Source: Pseudomonadota bacterium
GTDB lineage: Bacteria; Myxococcota_A; UBA9160; JADFDR01
Length of the DNA: 63,707 bases
NCBI GenBank assembly: GCA_003353845.1
Contig: PIVT01000017.1
Coordinates: forward strand, 1-63,707
Reading direction: 5' to 3'
Both the position numbers and the translations under genes were made by a program. Positions within the stretch are counted from its first letter, which is position 1; every line of letters starts with the position of its first letter. The notes under the pieces are model-generated. The model saw only the letters and a program-made list of their open reading frames with translations, was not told the origin of the DNA and did no database searches. Positions 1 to 8,083 of the stretch are shown piece by piece.

Positions 1-173
1 TTGACCTGGTCGATTGCACCATGGGAACGGACTGCTCCTCCTGTGATGAGCAACCTACCTGCGATGACATCAAAGATGTGGTGAAGATTCGCAGGGAAAA
101 GAAAGACGATCTCTGGGCGTCTGGAGATCGAGAAGATTTGATCCAAGTAGAAGAAAAGACGGGGGAAGGCTGA
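1..173 (+). CDS. C-terminal end of a cysteine-rich protein (5' end outside window)
   Basis: An open frame (first full codon at 3) runs into the window edge and stops with TGA at 171-173. The visible 56 residues hold four closely spaced cysteines (CTMGTDC, then SSC and PTC) followed by a basic then acidic tail, which looks like a metal or Fe-S binding C-terminus. The stop lies 1 base before the ATG of the CooC-like ATPase, so the two are surely co-transcribed. A corrinoid, CODH or Fe-S maturation partner would fit the neighbours, but I do not recognise the family from this fragment. Confidence 0.7.
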   Translation, partial: DLVDCTMGTDCSSCDEQPTCDDIKDVVKIRREKKDDLWASGDREDLIQVEEKTGEG

Positions 174-174
174 G

Positions 175-957
175 ATGGCCGACAGGAAATCCAAACTAGT
201 AGCCGTATGTGGAAAAGGGGGTGTGGGTAAGACCGCCTTTACTGCCATGTTGAGCAAGGTGCTCATGGAAAAGGAAGAGGCGGGCCGCTTGCTACTCATT
301 GACGCAGACCCGGCCAATGGTCTTACCATGGCGTTAGATGCGCAAGTGAAGCGCACCATGGGCGAGGTGCGAGAAGAGATCATCGCCGCTTCGCGCCAAG
401 CGACCAAGGCCGAGAAACATCAACTCACCGAGATGATCGACTACATGGTGTTGGAGGCTCTGACGGAGCACGAAAAGTACGGGCTGCTGGCCATGGGACG
501 CAGCGAAAGCAAGGGGTGTTTTTGTCCTGTGAATAGCTTGCTGCGCGGCATGATCGAAGAGCTTTCAGAAAACTTTGACACCATTCTCATTGATGGCGAG
601 GCAGGTGTGGAGCAAATCAATCGACAGGTGGTACGTCGCTTGGACTCACTGATCATCGTCAGTGATGCGACTTCTCGAGGGCTGCAAACGGCGGCTCTTG
701 TAAAACACATGGTGGAACAGGACAAGGTGATCAAGTGTGGATCACTGGGCCTTGTGCTGAATCGTGTTCAAGCCAATGAAGATCTGGTCAAACGCGCTGC
801 TGAAGAGGTGGGCGTTGATGTGTGGGGCTACATCCCTCAAGACGAAAACGTGGCTTATCACGATTTGGTGGGAAAGCCATTGACGGAGTTGCCCGCCGAT
901 TCGCCTGCGATGGCAGCGGTGAGTGAGATTGTTGAACGCGTTGTGTTGAGAACCTGA
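175..957 (+). CDS. CooC-type nickel-insertion ATPase (MinD/ParA-like)
   Basis: A 260-residue P-loop ATPase of the SIMIBI class. The deviant Walker A GKGGVGKT is at residues 13-20 with the signature lysine K14, and DADP follows near 43-46. A C-F-C motif at 115-117 matches the CXC metal site known in CooC proteins, which bind Ni(II) at a dimer interface and help mature CO dehydrogenase; AcsF does the same for acetyl-CoA synthase. The start is ATG behind a GGGGGAAGG Shine-Dalgarno. A Cys-rich protein precedes it and a His-rich nickel-type permease follows 55 bases later, which supports a nickel role. No CODH or ACS gene is in the window, so the client is unknown. It could instead serve a corrinoid-activation system. 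Confidence 0.85.
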   Translation: MADRKSKLVAVCGKGGVGKTAFTAMLSKVLMEKEEAGRLLLIDADPANGLTMALDAQVKRTMGEVREEIIAASRQATKAEKHQLTEMIDYMVLEALTEHEKYGLLAMGRSESKGCFCPVNSLLRGMIEELSENFDTILIDGEAGVEQINRQVVRRLDSLIIVSDATSRGLQTAALVKHMVEQDKVIKCGSLGLVLNRVQANEDLVKRAAEEVGVDVWGYIPQDENVAYHDLVGKPLTELPADSPAMAAVSEIVERVVLRT

Positions 958-1012
958 GGCGAATGATTGCAGGATTGGCTAAGGGAGTCTTCATGACTAG
1001 CGGGACGGAAGG

Positions 1013-1726
1013 ATGACTGCAGAAGTTTTTGCGCTGACAGGCACTGCCGCTGTCTTGGCTCTTGTGCACACGATTTCGGGACCCGATCACTACCTGCCTT
1101 TCATCGGGATGGCCAAAGCGGAAGGTTGGTCTCAGAAGAAACTGGTTTCCGTGACCTTGCTATGTGGAACGGGTCACTTGGCCAGCTCTTTTCTGATCGG
1201 GGTTTTGGGCTTGGCTTTCGGCTTTTCCCTGGAGTCCCTCGGCTTGCTGGAAAGTTTGCGTGGCAGCATCGCGGGTTGGGGGTTGATCGTCTTCGGGCTC
1301 TTCTATTTGGCTTGGGGCCTGCGTTCGGGAATCAACGGGCAGATGCACGCGCATGTGCATGCACATGAGGGCACTGGTTTGCATCGCCATGGGCACTCCC
1401 ATCAGGGCAATCACTTACACTTGCATGAGGCCCGTGTGATGCGAAGTGGTAGCTCGCGCGCTCTGCTGGCGATCTTCTTATTAGGGCCTTGCGAACCCTT
1501 GATCCCCCTACTGTTGGTCGCCGCGGTCACTGGGGGAGCGGCGAGTTTTGTCCTCGTCTTTACAGTTTTTGCGGCGTTGACCTTGGTGACCATGCTCGCC
1601 GCTGTTCTCATCGGAACCACTGCAATGCGCCCGGTGACTTTCATTCATGGCAGGCGTTACGCGCACGCACTGGCAGGAGCCACAATCCTGTTGTGTGGTC
1701 TCGCCATTGAATTTGGTGGGTTATAA
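1013..1726 (+). CDS. NicO/UreH-type nickel (cobalt) permease with His-rich loop
   Basis: A 237-residue inner-membrane protein with about six hydrophobic segments. The first helix carries H19 followed by GPDH (23-26), and GTGHLASS lies near 52-59; these resemble the metal-selectivity motifs of nickel/cobalt permeases and UreH-like proteins. The loop at about 112-141 is packed with histidines in HAH/HGH/HLHLH patterns, as in cytoplasmic metal-buffering loops. It lies 55 bases after the CooC-like ATPase, so the likely role is nickel supply for a nickel enzyme, though cobalt for corrinoids is possible. The ATG at 1013 follows GGGACGGAAGG. Confidence 0.8.
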   Translation: MTAEVFALTGTAAVLALVHTISGPDHYLPFIGMAKAEGWSQKKLVSVTLLCGTGHLASSFLIGVLGLAFGFSLESLGLLESLRGSIAGWGLIVFGLFYLAWGLRSGINGQMHAHVHAHEGTGLHRHGHSHQGNHLHLHEARVMRSGSSRALLAIFLLGPCEPLIPLLLVAAVTGGAASFVLVFTVFAALTLVTMLAAVLIGTTAMRPVTFIHGRRYAHALAGATILLCGLAIEFGGL

Positions 1727-1796
1727 CCCTGCCTGGCTTACGGGATACCAGGGTCGAGTGATTGCGGTGCGCGAATCGAGATAGTGCGTCCCCCCG

Positions 1797-1825
1797 TTGA
1801 CGTTTTTTCCTGAAGCATTCATAAT
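1797..1825 (+). promoter_or_regulatory. Likely sigma-70 promoter
   Basis: TTGACG at 1797-1802 and CATAAT at 1820-1825 are separated by exactly 17 bases, about 50 bases before the ATG at 1876. It would make the following gene independent of the nickel operon. Confidence 0.55.
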
Positions 1826-1875
1826 TACAACTTCTGTCCAGCGGAGCAACGAAGGTCTTTTTCAGGCGGAGAGGC

Positions 1876-2535
1876 ATGCGCTTTTACCTGGTAACAATCC
1901 TCATATTTCTTTTGAGCCCTGCGATTGAAGACATTGCGAATCGATCAATGTATAAAATCGAAGTGCGGCTGAATTTACCGGATCGCGACTTCCGGCCTCG
2001 GCCCGACCCCTTTTATCGCTACGAGCCCTCTCGGGCTTCAACCTGTGATGAGTTTGTCGAACTTCTCGTGGACAACTTCCTGAATAGCCCGGAGGAGCAA
2101 AGTCACATCGGCGGCAATATGCTGAATTCGAGAGATGAGCGACTCGCAGGGATACAGGATTTTAGACAGGAGTTGGTGGGGGGGTGGCAGGGCACAGAGC
2201 TCTCACGACACATTAACGGCCACGCGGGAGCGCTCCTTCGCTATGGCTTTGCCGGGCAGGTCGTGTCGCTGTTTTACATGCTGGTCGATGAGAGGCAGCG
2301 TCTGGATCCGGAGCCTCGATCCTTTGAAGTGGACGCCGAGCTCGCTGGAAACTTTGCCGGGCGCAAAGTTGCAGCACTGATTCACCGGGCCTCGAAAGAT
2401 TGGCAGCGCCTGCAGACGGGCCGCCACGGCCAGCGCAGCCTTTCTCAAGTCTCCGAGGAGCTCTCCGCAGAGTTGTCCAATGTCTTATGTGACAAAAGCG
2501 CTGCTCTAGGGGGCCATGGATCTCTCAGTTTGTAA
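1876..2535 (+). CDS. Hypothetical exported or membrane-anchored protein
   Basis: A 219-residue protein of unrecognised family. Residues 1-17 are hydrophobic and form a short signal or anchor; the rest is soluble, with two cysteines (about 56 and 207) and a helical, charged middle region. No catalytic motif is visible. It has its own likely promoter at 1797-1825 and is followed by a 200-base gap before the aldehyde dehydrogenase, so it appears to be monocistronic. Confidence 0.6.
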   Translation: MRFYLVTILIFLLSPAIEDIANRSMYKIEVRLNLPDRDFRPRPDPFYRYEPSRASTCDEFVELLVDNFLNSPEEQSHIGGNMLNSRDERLAGIQDFRQELVGGWQGTELSRHINGHAGALLRYGFAGQVVSLFYMLVDERQRLDPEPRSFEVDAELAGNFAGRKVAALIHRASKDWQRLQTGRHGQRSLSQVSEELSAELSNVLCDKSAALGGHGSLSL

Positions 2536-2735
2536 GGAAAAGGGCTGAATCCCGGAACTTTCCCATTGCGACTCTTTGACGCAGGTCTGCGGGTTGTGAG
2601 CGCCCCGGCGGAAGGGTACGCTCGTTTGACAAGCAGGCAGAGACCTGATCTTATTCCAGTGGTTTAATTGAGAAATCTCACAAATCCCTAGGTTGTTTAG
2701 TCGCCTAACCATCACCTATTTACAGAGGGCAAAAC

Positions 2736-4292
2736 ATGGCCATTGTCACCCGCGTTGAAACACCCGAAGGCAGCAGACGACGTCTTTCCTTAGCGAGTCC
2801 CGCAACCTTGGAACCCATTGGCGAAATCGAGGCGATGACGGCTGATGATGTGAAGGCCGCGCTTGAGACCGCGCGCAAGGTTCAAAAAGAGTGGGCAGCG
2901 CTGTCTTTCAAAGAGCGCGGAAAATACATGTTGCGTGCTTTGGAGATCCTGCTCGAGAACAAGGACGAATACATTGATGTGATTATGAGTGAGACGCCGA
3001 AGACAAGAATTGAAGCGCTCATGATGGACGTCTACGCCGCTTGTGACTCCCTTCACTATTACGGCACAGAAGCAGAGAAGATGCTTCGGCCCGAGAAGAA
3101 GCGACTCCACGGCGTGCTGTCTATCACGAAGAAGCTCACGGTAGTCTACAAACCATTGGGTGTGGTAGGTGTGATCAGCCCTTGGAACGGGCCCTTCATT
3201 CTGTCGCTGAATCCCACGGTGCAGGCCTTGATGGCGGGTAACGCGGTTTTGCTCAAGCCTTCTTCCGCCACAGCCTTTTCCGGCGGATTGGTAGGGAAAC
3301 TTTTCGAAGCGGCGGGACTTCCTCAGGGATTGCTCACCGTTACCCAAGGAGACAGTTCCACAGGCCAGGCTCTGCTTGAAGTCGGTGTCGATAAGGTTTC
3401 CTTCACAGGCAGTGAAGATGTGGGACGTCACGTGGGCAAGTGTTGCGCTGAACGTTTCATTCCTTACACCCTTGAATTGGGTGGTAAAAACGCAGTCATT
3501 GTATGCGCTGATGCAGATTTGGATAACGCTGCAGCGGGTGCCATCGCCGGGAACTTCTTCAACGCAGGACAGTACTGCGGAGGAACCGAGCGGGTTTATG
3601 TGGTCGAATCTGTAGCCGACGAATTCATCAAGAAAGTTGTCGAGAGAGCCTCCAAGCTCAGGCAGGCCTCTGAAGGCGAGTTCGATGTCGGTGCCCTGTA
3701 CACCGAAGCTCAATTCAAACTCGTCGAAGAGCATGTCGATGACGCGCGCGCTAAAGGTGCCACCGTATTGGTGGGTGGCCGTCGCAATCCCAACGAAAAG
3801 GGCCTTTATTACGAACCCACCGTGCTCACCGATATTACCGATGACATGCGTTGCTTGAACGAAGAGACCTTCGGCCCGGTTATGCCCATCATGCGTGTGC
3901 GGGATGAAGACGAAGCCATTCGCCTGGCCAATGATTGCAATTTTGGTCTGACGGGAAGTATCTGGACCAAAGACACCAAGCGTGGGTTCGAACTGGCCAA
4001 GCGCATGGATACCGGCAGCGTCGATGTCAATGACTTCCCGCAAACCTATGGTTCTGGAGAGGCTCCCTTCGGCGGCGTGAAGGCCAGCGGTATCGGGCAG
4101 GTAAACGGTCCGACCGGAATGCGCAGCTATTGCCATGCCCTGCCCATTCAGATCGATCGTTTTGGAGGCAAGCAAACTGCGGGGCATTACCCGGTCACGC
4201 CAAAAGCCGCTGAAGATCTCAGTAAATTTGTCGGCTTTTTGTGGGGTACCTGGTTTGGTCGCAAGATCTCCATGATGAGGATGCCGTTTTAA
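2736..4292 (+). CDS. Aldehyde dehydrogenase (NAD(P)-dependent)
   Basis: A 518-residue ALDH-superfamily enzyme oxidising an aldehyde to the acid. The family landmarks are in order: PWNGPF with N151, the Rossmann segment FTGSEDVG at about 223-230, the general base in LELGG (E247), the nucleophile C281 in AGQYCGG, and EETFGPVMP near 378-386. The tail, about 60 residues beyond the core, has a hydrophobic patch (FVGFLWGTWFG) that may associate with membrane, as in long-chain aldehyde dehydrogenases. It is convergent with the sigma-54 activator, with only 10 bases between the stops. The lipid genes elsewhere suggest a fatty or lipophilic aldehyde substrate, which is inference. Confidence 0.95.
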   Translation: MAIVTRVETPEGSRRRLSLASPATLEPIGEIEAMTADDVKAALETARKVQKEWAALSFKERGKYMLRALEILLENKDEYIDVIMSETPKTRIEALMMDVYAACDSLHYYGTEAEKMLRPEKKRLHGVLSITKKLTVVYKPLGVVGVISPWNGPFILSLNPTVQALMAGNAVLLKPSSATAFSGGLVGKLFEAAGLPQGLLTVTQGDSSTGQALLEVGVDKVSFTGSEDVGRHVGKCCAERFIPYTLELGGKNAVIVCADADLDNAAAGAIAGNFFNAGQYCGGTERVYVVESVADEFIKKVVERASKLRQASEGEFDVGALYTEAQFKLVEEHVDDARAKGATVLVGGRRNPNEKGLYYEPTVLTDITDDMRCLNEETFGPVMPIMRVRDEDEAIRLANDCNFGLTGSIWTKDTKRGFELAKRMDTGSVDVNDFPQTYGSGEAPFGGVKASGIGQVNGPTGMRSYCHALPIQIDRFGGKQTAGHYPVTPKAAEDLSKFVGFLWGTWFGRKISMMRMPF

Positions 4293-4302
4293 GTCGATGA
4301 AC

Positions 4303-5847
4303 TCACGGTAAGTTGATTGAATTGAGTAGGTCCTCGTCGATCTTCTCTTTCACTGTTCGACGATCGAGTTGAAGCCGGCGCGCGACTTCCTGGTAGTTCT
4401 TGCATCGAGCGTAGTGTGCCGTGCAATATTGGCGAAGCAATTCATCGGCACTCAAATCGAGCTTCATCAAGATGCCTGTTAAAGCCAATCCGCCGGTCTG
4501 GCTTTTGTTCAACTGTGCCGAATCGTAAGATCCGCGAATCAGGATGCTTCGCACGCACTGCTCAAGTTCTCGAACATTCCCCGCCCACGGGTAAGTGGCA
4601 CCAAGATTCTCCTCAATCCATTGGATACTTTCCTCGGCGAGATGCGCAGCCTCCTCGCTGCCGACGCTGCGCTCAGCCAATAAGCGAACCAGACGCATCA
4701 AATCAGACGGTTCTTCCTTTAGCTGCTCCTGTAGCGAAGGCGTCCGAATGACATCGCCAGCAATGCGGTAAAAGAAGTCACTCCTGAAATTTCCGGATTC
4801 CATTTCTTTTCCGAGGTCACGATGCGTGGCGGCAATAATCTTCCCTTCGAAATGGCGGATCTGGGTTTCACCGATGCGCTGAAATTCTCGGGTCTGCAGC
4901 AGGCGAAGCAACTTGACTTGAATGGCAGGGTCTAGCTCGCCGATCTCATCGAGAAAGATAGTTCCCAAAGGACCGCAGGTTTCAAACAAGCCCGGCCGGT
5001 TCTGGCTTGCACCGGTAAACGATCCCTTTACATGTCCAAAGAGTTCGGACTCAATAAGCGATGGAGACAGTGCGGAAAGATTGACCGGGTAGAAGGTGCT
5101 GGCGTAGTCGACGGAAAAGCGTTGCGTGTTTTCATTGAAAGTGATGTAGCGCGAAAATCCAATGGCGCGAGCGACAATCTCTTTTCCTGTTCCGGACTCC
5201 CCAATGATCAGCGTTGGAATGTCACCCATGTGTTGATACAAAAATTTCCGATAGCGGTCGGGGTTGTGCGTGAAGATCGACTCCCAGACCGAAGCGCGCA
5301 GTTCAGCCATGGGTTTTGAAGAGCCGCACAGATATTTAAAGATGTAATTAAAGGCGCGGCGGATTTGAAATCCCCAAGCAAACAAATGTGCGGGTTCGTT
5401 TCCGACAGGCAGTTTGACACCGGGGATGGATAGAAGAGAAGCGGCTTCCTTGGCGTAGCGCTGATAAGAGGGAACGTCGCGCGAGGCGAGCTCTTCCTTT
5501 TCGCTGCGTTCGATGAGTTTGTTGAACTCGTGATCGTACTGATGATAGAGGTGAAATCGGACAAGGCTTTCGTACTGGATGAGTTGTTCTTTGCTGGCCT
5601 CTTCTCCTTGGGCAAGACGGTCGCGCAGGAGTCGGACAAAAGTAGGAAGCAGTGCCTGGATCTTTTCAAGATTGGGATTGGTGACATCGGGATTCAAGCT
5701 GAGATGCCAGGTCTCACCCAAGTCCGTGTAGGCCTTCCCCAATGCCGCCTTTTCAAACTCGACGCGTTGGGGAACGAAGGGATTGCAATTGGCGAGAGCG
5801 GCCAGTGCGCGCAGGCGCTGGGATTCCGAGCGATTGAGGAAGGTCAT
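4303..5847 (-). CDS. Sigma-54-dependent transcriptional activator (bEBP) with unrecognised N-terminal sensor
   Basis: A 514-residue AAA+ enhancer-binding protein. Walker A GESGTGKE begins at 216, the sigma-54 contact loop is GSFTGA at 275-280 (usual GAFTGA, a tolerated variant), and Walker B is TIFLDE at 296-301. The GNVREL motif and a C-terminal Fis-type helix-turn-helix (about 465-510) complete it. The first 200 residues are mostly helical and match no receiver, GAF, PAS or V4R pattern I recognise. It is divergent from the VIT/vWA gene, and the shared intergenic region contains an enhancer-like inverted repeat (5886-5918) and a perfect -24/-12 promoter (5996-6012). It is therefore the likely direct activator of the VIT/vWA-rhombosortase operon and may autoregulate. 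Confidence 0.93.
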   Translation of the reverse strand: MTFLNRSESQRLRALAALANCNPFVPQRVEFEKAALGKAYTDLGETWHLSLNPDVTNPNLEKIQALLPTFVRLLRDRLAQGEEASKEQLIQYESLVRFHLYHQYDHEFNKLIERSEKEELASRDVPSYQRYAKEAASLLSIPGVKLPVGNEPAHLFAWGFQIRRAFNYIFKYLCGSSKPMAELRASVWESIFTHNPDRYRKFLYQHMGDIPTLIIGESGTGKEIVARAIGFSRYITFNENTQRFSVDYASTFYPVNLSALSPSLIESELFGHVKGSFTGASQNRPGLFETCGPLGTIFLDEIGELDPAIQVKLLRLLQTREFQRIGETQIRHFEGKIIAATHRDLGKEMESGNFRSDFFYRIAGDVIRTPSLQEQLKEEPSDLMRLVRLLAERSVGSEEAAHLAEESIQWIEENLGATYPWAGNVRELEQCVRSILIRGSYDSAQLNKSQTGGLALTGILMKLDLSADELLRQYCTAHYARCKNYQEVARRLQLDRRTVKEKIDEDLLNSINLP

Positions 5848-5885
5848 AAGATTCCCTGTGAAAGATATAGGTATGTACGTATTGC

Positions 5886-5918
5886 GGAATCAGTGTACAT
5901 AAAATGAACACTCATTCC
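5886..5918. promoter_or_regulatory. Candidate enhancer (UAS) for the sigma-54 activator
   Basis: GGAATCAGTGT at 5886-5896 faces ACACTCATTCC at 5908-5918 across an 11-base spacer; 10 of 11 positions pair. Its centre lies about 108 bases upstream of the -12 GC, a normal distance for a bEBP enhancer. A second dyad, TATGTAC (5872-5878) with GTACATA (5895-5901), overlaps it. It is also close to the start of the divergent activator gene. Confidence 0.6.
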
Positions 5919-5995
5919 GATCTTTCTGGTCAAGGGATCCCAGCCTGAACGTCTAAGTAGCTGTAAGTAAACATCTATTACGTGAGTCTCCGGGT

Positions 5996-6012
5996 TTGGC
6001 ACGTCTTGTGCT
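5996..6012 (+). promoter_or_regulatory. Sigma-54 (-24/-12) promoter
   Basis: TTGGCACGTCTTGTGCT has GG at 5998-5999 and GC at 6010-6011 with exactly ten bases between, and a consensus TTGGCACG -24 block. It lies about 40 bases before the ATG at 6053, which rules out the upstream ATG at 5996 as the translational start. Confidence 0.85.
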
Positions 6013-6052
6013 CTTAGGGAGGGTACTGACAACCCAGGAAGGAGATGTTCAG

Positions 6053-8083
6053 ATGACAAAGCTACAAAATCTTATCCACCGCGGAGGGATTCTCCTCTGC
6101 ACCGTTGCTGTCTTTTCCATGAGTCACCTGGCCCACGCGGCCGGGACGCTTACCCCCATCGGATCTCAGCATGCCCCCATGCAGGTTGTGGATCATCACG
6201 TGGACATCGTCATGAACAATGGCTTTGCGCGCACGGAGGTCACGCAGACGTTCTACAACCCCAACCACGAAAACCTGGAAGCCGTCTATGCGTTTCCAGT
6301 TCCCAAGAATGCGAGCCTCTCCGAGATGACCATCATCATTGGTGAGACTGAGATTCACGGTGAAGTGATTGAACGCGATGAGGCCGAAGCCATCTATGAG
6401 CACGAGGCCAATAACGGAAACGATGCGGGTTTGGCCGTCAAAAATGAATACCTCACCTACGAGTTCCGTGTGTCACCGGTGCGAGCTCAAGATCAAACGC
6501 AGATGCGCTTCGTGTACTACCAACCGCTGGAAATCGATACCGGTATCGGTCGCTACGTGTATCCCTTGGAAGATGGGGGTACCGACGACGCGGGCAAGAG
6601 CTTCTGGCTCCCCAATGAAGAGGTGAAAGGAACCTTTTCCATCGCAGCAGAGATCAAGTCAGCCGTTCCCATCGAAGACGTTCGCATGCCGGGGTACGAG
6701 CAAGCCGCGCTCATCGATCGACTCGATGCGGGGCATTACCAGATTCGTGTCGATCAAGCGGGTAACGCACTGAGTCGAGATGTCGTGATTTACTATCGAT
6801 TACCAGACGGATTGCCTGGCGGTGTGGAGTTGATTCCCTACCGCGCAAGCGATTCTGAACCGGGCACCTTTATGATGGTTGTCACGCCAGGTGTTGATCT
6901 GGCACCTCTGGCCAATGGCTCGGATTACGTTTTTGTACTGGATGTCTCGGGAAGTATGTCGGGGAAGATTGCCACCTTGGCCCGTGGGTTGAGTCGTGCA
7001 CTTGGCGAACTCAGACCGGAGGACCGATTTCGGGTGGTGACATTCTCCAATCACACCAAGGACCTGACCCACGGATGGCGGCAAGCGACGCCGGACGAAG
7101 TGCAAGGGGCCATCGCGATTGTCGAAAACCTGAGTGTTGAGGGTGGAACCAACTTGTATGCCGGCATACGAGAAGGCTTGGAAAAGTTGGATGATGATCG
7201 AGTGACGAGTCTCATCCTGGTCACCGACGCCGTAGCCAACCAAGGAATTATCGAACCCAAGGCCTTCAGGGAGTTGATGCGGCAATACGATGTTCGCGTG
7301 TTCGGCTTTCTGCTCGGCAATAGTGGGAACTGGCCATTGATGCGAACCATTTGCGATGCAACCGGCGGTTTTTATGCCGGTGTCTCCAACGCCGATGACA
7401 TCATGGGCCAACTCATGCTGGCCAAGAGCAAGATTACACACGAAGCCATGCACGATGTTTCTGTCAGGCTCAAGGGTGTGGACACGTTTGATTTGACCAA
7501 TGACATGCCCAAAAAAGTCTATCGAGGCGAGCAACTGGTGATCTTCGGACGCTATGACGAGGCTGGAAAAGCAAAGTTGAGTCTGACTGCGCACATCAGC
7601 GGAGAAGACAAACTCTACGAGACGAACTTTGACTTTCCTGAGATTGCGACAGACAATCCTGAAATCGAACGCCTGTGGGCCATGAGCCAGATCGAGCAAA
7701 TCGAAGATCAGGTAAACGCAGGTCTCTTGGATTCAACGGAAGGCAGTGATGCCATTGCCGACTTGGGCGTCGCCTATCAACTCGTAACCGACGAAACTGC
7801 CATGCTGGTTCTTCGTGATGAAGACTTCGAACGCTACGGCATTGACCGTGCGAATCGGGATCGCGTCGCCACTGAAAACCAGGCACAAGCTCGGCGCGCA
7901 TCACAAACCGTGACCAACAACCGAGTGGATCGAAACGATCCGCTTTTCAATCTGCCCACCCCTTCCTTGGGAGGTGGCGCCCTCGATCCCTTCAGCGTGT
8001 TGATCGTTGCGGGGGGTGTCGGGCTCTGCTTGCGGCGAAGAAAAGATCAGTCAGGTGATGAGGAAGGTCATGTTTCACGGTAG
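6053..8083 (+). CDS. VIT and von Willebrand A domain surface protein with GlyGly-CTERM-like sorting tail
   Basis: A 676-residue exported protein. A signal peptide ending near AHA (about residue 30) is followed by a VIT domain (about 35-170), then a vWA domain with the MIDAS motif DVSGSM at 297-302. The C-terminus (640-676) is GGG-ALDP, a hydrophobic helix, then LRRRK, which resembles the GlyGly-CTERM signal cut by rhombosortase. The rhombosortase-like gene overlaps its end. The architecture parallels the proteobacterial VIT/vWA proteins paired with class GN sortases, but no sortase is present. The ATG at 6053 has AAGGAGA 6-8 bases upstream and sits behind a sigma-54 promoter. It likely acts as a metal-dependent adhesion or assembly protein at the cell surface (inference). 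Confidence 0.9.
   Translation: MTKLQNLIHRGGILLCTVAVFSMSHLAHAAGTLTPIGSQHAPMQVVDHHVDIVMNNGFARTEVTQTFYNPNHENLEAVYAFPVPKNASLSEMTIIIGETEIHGEVIERDEAEAIYEHEANNGNDAGLAVKNEYLTYEFRVSPVRAQDQTQMRFVYYQPLEIDTGIGRYVYPLEDGGTDDAGKSFWLPNEEVKGTFSIAAEIKSAVPIEDVRMPGYEQAALIDRLDAGHYQIRVDQAGNALSRDVVIYYRLPDGLPGGVELIPYRASDSEPGTFMMVVTPGVDLAPLANGSDYVFVLDVSGSMSGKIATLARGLSRALGELRPEDRFRVVTFSNHTKDLTHGWRQATPDEVQGAIAIVENLSVEGGTNLYAGIREGLEKLDDDRVTSLILVTDAVANQGIIEPKAFRELMRQYDVRVFGFLLGNSGNWPLMRTICDATGGFYAGVSNADDIMGQLMLAKSKITHEAMHDVSVRLKGVDTFDLTNDMPKKVYRGEQLVIFGRYDEAGKAKLSLTAHISGEDKLYETNFDFPEIATDNPEIERLWAMSQIEQIEDQVNAGLLDSTEGSDAIADLGVAYQLVTDETAMLVLRDEDFERYGIDRANRDRVATENQAQARRASQTVTNNRVDRNDPLFNLPTPSLGGGALDPFSVLIVAGGVGLCLRRRKDQSGDEEGHVSR

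Noticed and set aside
2790-4187. Long minus-strand frame of 465 codons across the aldehyde dehydrogenase
   Set aside because: It has no recognisable domain and lies opposite a gene with complete ALDH motifs; it is a codon-bias shadow.
5996-6052. Upstream ATG at 5996 for the VIT/vWA protein
   Set aside because: That ATG sits inside the -24/-12 promoter and the extra residues disturb the signal peptide; ATG 6053 has a good Shine-Dalgarno.
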